A stretch of DNA of 64,000 nucleotides. Source: Pyrenula massariospora. Its lineage: Eukaryota; Ascomycota; Eurotiomycetes; Pyrenulales; Pyrenulaceae. The translations under genes and the position numbers were made by a program. Positions 57,401 to 64,000 of this stretch are shown here, in pieces. How positions within the stretch are numbered: the stretch's first letter is position 1; the number at the start of each line of letters is the position of its first letter. The notes below the pieces were generated by a model. The model was given only the letters and a program-made list of their open reading frames with translations. It was not told where the DNA came from and made no database searches. The stretch covers positions 248,001-312,000 of the forward strand of contig JAGFMI010000008.1 in NCBI GenBank assembly GCA_021030905.1, in the 5' to 3' direction.

Positions 57401-59456
57401 CGAAATGCGGATCCAAAGTGTCCACTGTGGAGGTTGGTGACCGGGTGTGTGCGCTCGCTGGAGCTTCGTTCTCAAGTTATCCGCGCGTTTTAGAGAGCAT
57501 GGTGCAACCGATTCCGTGCTCGGTCTCAATGACGCATGCAGCATCAGTGCCGCTACCTTATATGACCGCTCTGTATGCTCTTGAAGATCTTGCAGATGTA
57601 CAAGCTGGACAAACTGTGCTAGTGCATCTTTCGGACACGGGCAAAGCTTACGCTGCTATTTTCTTGGCTCGTGCTATGGGTGCCATTGTCTTGTCAACCG
57701 CCTCCACGGAAGAAGAGCAGCTGACGCTAGCCCACAGAACTTCTCTTCCAAGTGAGAATGTCTTACTCTACGGAAGTGCCATGAAGTTGAAAATAATGAG
57801 ACTGACGGACGGAAAGGGCGTCGACATGCTTCTCCAGTCTTCACCAGACGACACGATGGAGGAAGTCACCGGCTGCGTCAAAAGGCACGGAACCATCATA
57901 CAGATAAAGTCTGCAAACGGTAGGGCCAGAGTTCATAACAAGCTTCCCGAGAGTAAAGGCGTTAACGTCATGTCATACTGTATGGAGGGCATCTTGCAAG
58001 CACGACCTCATAAGGCAAGGGCACTCTTTAGTGGCAGTCTCAAACGCATCAAAGAAAATTTGCCTCTACCAAATCGACAAGTCATGCCAATGTCCACATC
58101 AAGCATTCAGGAGGTCATCCGTTCTGTGCAGTCTGGTAAACATGTGGACCAACTGGTACTGGAGGCTGGCGAGAAGTCTACGGTAGAAGTAGCTATATCT
58201 CAAAGAGCGACAGCTGTTCTTGACGGGAATGCTACCTATATCATCGCCGGTGGAGCAGGAGATTTAGGACAAAGATTCTGCCAACTGATGACGAGATGTG
58301 GAGCAAGAAACATCGTCATATTGTCCAGATCAATTCAAGACCCCATTAAAGCCGCGCGAACTCTAGAGAGCCTCCGTGCTATTGCAGCTGAGGTAACGCT
58401 TCACCACATGGCGTGTGATATCTCTAATGAGATGAGCGTCAAGCAAAGCGCACTCCGTCTCTCGACAATGAGACTTCCGCCAGTCAAAGGGATTATCCAT
58501 TCTGCAATGCAGCTTCAGGCAAGTGCATGACTGACGTCTTCCGACCAAGACATTCGCTAACGAATCCACAGGATCGCACATTGGACAAGATGACGGTTGA
58601 AGACTTTCAAATCCCGCTGCAGACGAAACTCCATGGGACTCAAAACCTCCACACTGCCTTCTGCTACGAACGCCTCGATTTCTTCCTCCTCCTTTCTTCC
58701 GCGGCCGGCCTCGTCGGCACCCCAGGCCAATCCAACTACGTCGCCGGAAATGTCTTCCAAGACGCCTTCGCCCAAGCACAGCAACGCAATCCATCTTGTC
58801 ACTACATGTCCCTCAACCTCGGCCTAGTCGCAGACGCTGCAGTCAACACCCCAGAGATAGAGCGGGCCCTCCAGCGCCAAGGCCTGATCCCCATCCAGCC
58901 TGACGAGCTGCTCGCCTTCTTCGAATACGCGATTAGCGCGCAGGCCAGGCAGGACCGCTGCTCGCAGGCGATCATCGGGTTCGACGCGGGGTCCATCTCC
59001 GACGCCGTCACCGACAATAACACCGCTGGCTCGGCTATGTTCAGCCACATGCGGCGCCGCAAGCCTGTTGCTAACGCCGAAGGTGATGCCGGTGTAGAGC
59101 CGACAAACTCGATCTCGCAGCGAACGCAATCCCTCGCCGAACAGATCCTGGCCACAAAAGACCAACAGGTCATTATCCAGCTAATCGCAACCGCGATCGC
59201 GCGGAAAGTGGCAAGCCTGATGGCTCTCGACGGCGAGAACGGGCTCGACTTGAACGAGTCTCTGTTGGACCTTGGCCTCGACTCGCTGGTTGGCCTAGAG
59301 CTACGCAACTGGATCGTCCGTGAATTCAAGACAACAATGCAGCCATTTGAGATTTTGGAGGAGAGGAACATTTTGACGCTGGCAGGGAGGATTGCGGGGA
59401 GGTCGGAGATTGTCAAGGAGGCCTTAGGCGGTGGTTCGGATGCGGAGGAGGAATAA
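51467..59456 (+). CDS. Reducing polyketide synthase KS-AT-DH-MT-ER-KR-ACP with degenerate ER motif
   Basis: Five exons, 51467-52128, 52180-52699, 52752-56385, 56438-58518 and 58572-59456, give 2,593 residues. The KS (from residue 8) has Cys178 in TMDTGCSGSM and both histidine motifs (EAHGTGTTAGDEAE, SNIGHLEASSG). The AT has GQGSQWAGMG and Ser685 in GHSSGE. The DH has His1014 (REHVIDAQIIFP) and Asp1211 (HPTTLDALMH). The C-methyltransferase has LEVGAGTGGTT (about 1477-1487). The ER region has VLVHLSDTGKAYAAI (about 1999-2013) where active enzymes have a glycine-rich GGVGQA, so its NADPH binding is doubtful. The KR has IAGGAGDLG (2207-2215) and Tyr2355 in GQSNYVAGN. The ACP has Ser2537 in DLGLDSLVG. 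There is no thioesterase or release domain. Intron 4 uses a GC-AG pair. The product is a reduced, methylated polyketide chain that needs a separate release step. Confidence 0.95.
58519..58571 (+). other. GC-AG intron in the PKS KR region
   Basis: The fourth PKS intron begins GCAAGT and ends CCACAG (53 nt), with a TTCGCTAACG branch-like site. Splicing joins SAMQLQ to DRTLDKMTVEDF, the normal KR sequence. No GT donor nearby keeps the frame. Confidence 0.8.
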
Positions 59457-61100
59457 GGTTGAGATGTTTGTAGTGAAGCGAAGAAGATGCTTTGGATATT
59501 TTCAATTTGGGAAAGATGCATTCGCGGGGCAGGCAGTTAATGAAGACGGGTTTCTCTCTCATGTCTTTGCAACTTTTTGGGCCCCGTAGATCGGGTTTTT
59601 ATTATGTCGCTGTATGTTCACCAACGAACGTCCTTCATTATGTCGCTGAATGTTCACCAACGAACGTTCTTCTTACTACTATGCTGCTGCCTGAATAAAC
59701 CTACTACTTTCACATTGAATACGACCAGGTTCACACGACCAGGTTCATATGAACAACTTGTCTAGTCAGATTGACAACTATTCGGCCTTGGCTGAGCATA
59801 GCGTAAGTCGCGTGAACCTCAGGTAAATCTCTACCAAAGACCAATTCGATGGCTCGGTAGATTACACCTTGTATATCATATTGTAATGGATGCTCTATAC
59901 GGCGCTAAGGACTGCCGCTTCCGGCATGCTGTCGAACCGGTCATCTTGTCTTCCCAGCGGAATCGACATCACTCTAGTAACCCCGATAAAATCGGTGTTC
60001 CGTAACACGCACATTGCGTTGAGACGCGGAGCTTTTATTGTAAATTGGCCTAAGCGACCGCTTTCATGCCACGTCAACCTCGGAATTCCAATTAGTCTTA
60101 TGCCTAATTGATAATCCGTTAGGTTTCTCCATCTACCCCAAGCGCCTGCGTCTATTGCCCCTTCCCCATTAGCAGCCACGAAAGCTAGACAGGTGTCTGC
60201 CTCCAACAGAAACTTGCGACACCATAGATAGTTGGCTGTTGACCCGTATGCTCATTTTCCAGTGTAAGGCTCTAAGTATCAGTGTCCATCAGGCGTCCTC
60301 AGCCTCTCTCTTGCTGATTTTGCATTGGGGGTGCTCCATAGACTTCGTGTAGAATCTCTTTGGAGGGGTAAAATCGTGGTAGGAACCGGACAGCAGAAGG
60401 GGTATGAATCATGGGCCTGTCCGTTCTCTGGCGAGCGTTGCACTATGTCTTTAGCCGCCCGTCCGGGCCATTTTGAAATGTGATGCTTCAAAGTCTGTAC
60501 ATGATAGCTTCTTGGACAAGCTGGTAGTATCCGAGTGCGTGTCAAAGTACTCATTCGTCTTGTCCCAACAATTCTATGTATTTTTGCGCCAGCGAGCTTG
60601 ATGTTGGGAGAGCGTAATCTTTTGGACCCGGCTTTGCTCTTGCTTGAAAGATGATCTTAGGGTCCCGGGTATCCATTCGTAATGTAGCATCCAGGGACAA
60701 AAGGTTAAGAGCCATTGTTGAAGAAGGCATGGTTCTATCTCGTACATAAGCCGTGTATTGTATAGCGAATATACTGGGTGTGTGAGTGTGAGGTATCACT
60801 AAATATCACACTTTTGTAGTGATTCTTTCCATAACACTTTGATGTGAAGCCCAGGTACCATCATTGATACTTTATGGAAAGCGATCTGGTCATCACGGGA
60901 ACAGCAATAGTTCTGACGTTTCTCACGTAGCTAGCCCTAAAATTGAATCCCAGTGATGCAAGAGTTTTTGAGAGGCACGAGCAGTGCACCTTACCTAAGG
61001 GCCTCACTAAATGGTCGGTGATTGTAACGAACGTTCCGCATGCTACCTTCAACACCGGTCATGAAGCTATTTCGATCCTCACTTCTTAATCCCAATTGGT
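59457..61100. other. Convergent intergenic region, 1.6 kb
   Basis: Between the 3' ends of the PKS and patatin genes. It contains a 36-bp tandem repeat at 59601-59672. A minus-strand frame at 59895-60206 (about 103 codons, WGRWRNLTDYQLGIRLIGIP) reads like protein but begins at a non-ATG codon and has no recognised family. It is left uncalled, and may be a remnant. Confidence 0.4.
59601..59672 (+). repeat. 36-bp tandem repeat, two copies
   Basis: ATTATGTCGCTGTATGTTCA plus 16 more bases (59601-59636) is followed directly by a second copy (59637-59672) with two substitutions. It lies about 150 bp downstream of the PKS stop, probably in the 3' UTR or terminator region. Confidence 0.85.
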
Positions 61101-62822
61101 CTAATGGAAACTGAGTGGAAATCTTCGCCGCCTAGTCTTCTCTTGCGCCCTCTCCTCTTGGTACTCCCACACGTTCCGCTTCGAAATGATCCTTTCATCG
61201 TTGACGTCCACGACTTCCTCGTCATGCTTTTGATCTAGGTGGGCTTGAAAGTCATACTTGCTGAGTAGAGTCTCGTCACAATTCGCGTGGTCACAATGGT
61301 ATTCTGAACCGGTAGAGAAGGTCTCCCATCGTCCTTGGTCACGGGTTCTTGCTCGGCGCTGCTTTACAAGCCTTGTCGCACACTCCCATAGAGAGGTTTG
61401 AAGTTCTTGTTTTTTTACCCATTGATCGAAGTGGCATCTTATCCTCTCAAATGTGATCGAGCCTGATGAATGGGTGCCACTAGGAACTCTAGGTTCACAC
61501 TCATCCATTTCCACGTGTGTGCCCTCAAGGTCATTGAAGCGATAGTAAGAGAATTTGTCCCGATTAGACTCTCGTTGGACTTGCTGATGCACATCTTCAG
61601 GATCATTTGCTCCATCCACTAAACTCTTGACTTGATTTCTAAGGCTTTTACCAGTTCTTTGATTTGTTTTTGCAGTTCCGACACTGAGAACAATGCCCAA
61701 AGAAGCGTTGCCATGTAGACCTTTTATCTCTTCAAGACCTTCCCACGTTGGGTTGTTTGTACGATATAGACCACCGTCTACAAAGCGAATGAAGGTGTTG
61801 TCCTGCGGGTCTTCAGGCCCATCAAACGGCTTGAAGAACAGTGGTGCGGCGGTTGCGGCGCGAGCGACTTGCCAGATCTCCATTGAATCGGCCTCACCGT
61901 AATTGATCATTCGACTTGGAGGTCTGGACTGATCTCTCGCCTGAGAAGTGTTCGTGTTGACACGAGATTGGCGTGGAGAATGATTTGTTCGACGATGGTT
62001 ATATGAACGAATCAAGTATTTGTTGCGGACGTTTTCCTCGGAGCCCTTCTGGCATCTGGACACAAGTGATGATGCAAATCTGACGCGGCTGTCAAAGATC
62101 GGAAGAAAGATTAAAAGTACTCTGAACACATCATAGCCTAATGCACAACCTTTTCTGCAAGTCACAGGCACTGCGAAATGCTTTACTTACGTTTTGCACA
62201 CCCTTGTCCGTGACCGAAACCCCTTATTCCCTTTTTTACTTTCAGACTTGTCACAGCGTCGACTAACAAGCCTTTTGTATACCTGCTCGACATTTCCGGT
62301 GCTATACTTATTGAAACCGAAACCATGTGAAATCTTGTTGAGTATGCGAGGGTTGCCAAACACATGCCCAATGAGAGACTCGTACTCGTGCAGACAGTCG
62401 CGTACTGTCATTCGAAATCGGCCTAACATTATCGCAATCAATCTGGAAAATTATGAGCCTTCTTGAAACTGAAATAATTCTAAATCATTGATTACTCACG
62501 ATCCGGTACTTGTACCACAGATGTAATCAAAGTAATGGCAAATTAAATAGCGTCGATTACGATCAAGTGCCAAAACTTCTTGATCGTGTTGCGCATTATT
62601 GAAACATTGTTGTTCACCATCAGATAAGTTGTGGGAAACATTTCTTGGGTATCTTTCGGGAAGAAAGCTATGCTCTGCCTTCCCGTTAACCTGTACATTT
62701 TCATCTAGATCTTGTTCAATGAATGCAATTTTATCAACAAGGGCATCAAGCAATAAGAGGGTCCAATAGCCACGAACACCTCCTCCATCTAATGTTACCA
62801 CCACTATTAGAACAAGTCTCAT
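61101..62822 (-). CDS. Patatin-like phospholipase with C2H2 zinc finger near the C-terminus
   Basis: Exons on the minus strand are 62822-62500, 62442-62191 and 62088-61101 (520 residues); using a nearer acceptor at 62154 for the last exon would give 542, and both keep frame. The patatin core is complete: the oxyanion-hole motif LDGGGVRG near the N-terminus, the nucleophile elbow GTSTGS (the Ser codon spans the first intron side), and the catalytic Asp in FVDGGLYRTNNP. The serine-aspartate dyad hydrolyses acyl esters of phospholipids. Near the C-terminus is a C2H2 finger (YHCDHANCDETLLSKYDFQ, then AHLDQKH) and a charged tail. Fungal patatins are often effector domains of NLR-like proteins, but here no NB-ARC or NACHT is attached. 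The ATG at 62822 gives a short lead into the core; an upstream exon cannot be excluded. Confidence 0.82.
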
Positions 62823-64000
62823 TCAACGGGAAATTGAGGGTAGAGAATGAAAATGGTATATGACCAACCAAGACTCAGCAGATTACACTTCTCCCAAGCT
62901 AAAGCCGGGCTTCCCCAGTGCTCAGAAAAGCCTAGCGTTTGAGAACGTTGAAGTGGGCTTGGTTCAAAGTTTCCTTCGTCCGTGGGAGCCATGGGTTTCG
63001 GAATTTGAGCGTAGAGCCAGAGTCGGTGGCGGACGTGGATGCAGCTTGTCCACCAACCTTGTCCCCTGCATTCATATATGCATATAGTGGTTGACAGAGC
63101 CGCATAATCAGGCGAAGAAAATTAGATCGTCAAAGCGGAAATACCTTCTTCGTCGCTGATTCGATTGCGCAAAACAAAAAAAGCAAGCATGGCAATTTCT
63201 GCCCTAGTATATGCCTGGCTGAGTTCAGGGGCAGGCTTTGCGTTCATCTATTCGAGCACAAGATCCGGCTGTGCAGGGATTAATGGATTGTTCCCACCAC
63301 CATCGTGATCATTGTAATAAGCTACCCGCTCCATGTCATTTCATGGTGGGCAGGCTCAATATTAGGCGCCCAAATTTCAAGGCAACTGAGCGATAAAGAA
63401 GCAAAGAAATTAGACGCCACCTTTCTGTGACTCGCTACCACTGAACAAGATATCCTGGGATCGAAAGAACGCCATAACAATATCTTCATGTTCCAATACT
63501 GGACTTCTTTTTGATTATGACCTTGATGCATCGAACCTAACCCCATCGGAGTCACTGCGAATGTAGTAGACACGTATGGTTATCAACAGCGCCAGTTTCA
63601 AAGCGGAAATGAACAGGCTTGAGAAATAGCGGCACCATGGCTGTCAACTGTGATGATTTCGCTACAGCGAGAGGCAAAAGGACAAGTCGTACAAAAGCCT
63701 CGCATAGCCAAGTCCTAGTTTAGGACTTTCGGCACGCGTGGCTCCTTTAGCACCTGCCCCAGCCTTGTGATATTCTGGGACATTTGCCTAGCTGACAAGT
63801 CAGGTCAACAAAAGGACCCCAAATGACTCTTATGATCTCTAATCTTCGTGCAACGTTGATGTATCGAAAAGTCGTACCTTTCCAGATGTCTTGCATAAGT
63901 TGAAAGAATAGCAATCTCCAGCGATGACGATTGAGTTTCGGCGATAATTCTTCACTGTTGTTCCCTCAGATTACTAATGCGACACTGTCCTTGAGCCGAA
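62823..64000. other. Right-edge region, no firm gene
   Basis: Contains the upstream flank of the patatin gene, one short candidate exon (62932-63075, minus) and no other recognisable coding sequence. Frames up to 83 codons (63322-63573) lack motifs. Confidence 0.4.
62932..63075 (-). other. Possible N-terminal exon or gene remnant
   Basis: A minus-strand frame from ATG at 63075 reads MNAGDKVGGQAASTSATDSG and then LKFRNPWLPRTKETLNQ before a stop after 47 codons. The FRNPW...KxTLxx pattern resembles the start of some fungal metallo-beta-lactamase-fold (NAPE-PLD-like) proteins, but the expected following domain is absent. It may be a truncated remnant, or a 5' exon of the patatin gene if an unseen donor lies within it. 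Low confidence. Confidence 0.2.

Noticed and set aside
58802-59521. 239-codon minus-strand frame opposite the PKS 3' end
   Set aside because: Shadow of the KR/ACP coding exon. The plus-strand frame carries the phosphopantetheine and SDR motifs.
59895-60206. 103-codon minus-strand frame downstream of the PKS
   Set aside because: Reads somewhat like protein but starts at a non-ATG codon, has no family and cannot be extended by clear splice sites.

Overview
The window comes from a filamentous ascomycete (Pezizomycotina). Genes are split by short introns, mostly 46-60 nt, with GTRWGT-type donors and CTAAC-like branch sites. The gene content is typical of that group: a reducing polyketide synthase, an NRPS-like adenylate-forming reductase, a PTH11-type seven-helix receptor, a NACHT-ankyrin protein, an F-box protein, DUF3431 and FIP1. 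I see no rRNA, tRNA or CRISPR. A finer placement, such as Leotiomycetes, would be a guess.

Layout. 1-9.4 kb: the 3' end of one proline-rich gene, an 8.5-kb stretch in which I can support no gene, then a Ser-rich protein of unknown function. 9.4-12.5 kb: gene-free, with degenerate tandem repeats. 12.5-23.4 kb: an accessory block with a 1,724-residue NACHT-ankyrin STAND protein, an F-box protein, and a protein with a fungal STAND-type N-terminus, a kinase-like region lacking catalytic residues and a ZZ zinc finger. A 199-bp MITE with near-identical ends lies at 24.0 kb. 25-37 kb: mostly ordinary genes (aldehyde dehydrogenase, DUF3431 protein, HSP10, FIP1, MFS transporter), with a small secreted protein and a Ser/Thr-rich surface protein among them. 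37-41 kb: one apparently broken small secreted protein gene and one or two further candidates.

42.4-59.5 kb is the main accessory locus. It holds an A-T-R NRPS-like reductase, a PTH11-like receptor and a 2,593-residue reducing PKS (KS-AT-DH-MT-ER-KR-ACP) whose ER nucleotide-binding motif looks degenerate. The PKS ends in an ACP with no release domain. The separate A-T-R enzyme could activate and reduce a carboxylic acid product to an aldehyde; that partnership is inferred from proximity. The receptor and PKS are divergent over a 1.5-kb shared upstream region. No pathway regulator, P450 or dedicated transporter is visible inside the locus. 61-63 kb: a patatin-like phospholipase with a C2H2 finger near its C-terminus.

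Exon boundaries were chosen by hand from GT/AG (once GC/AG) signals, frame continuity and family motifs. Protein lengths are for those models.
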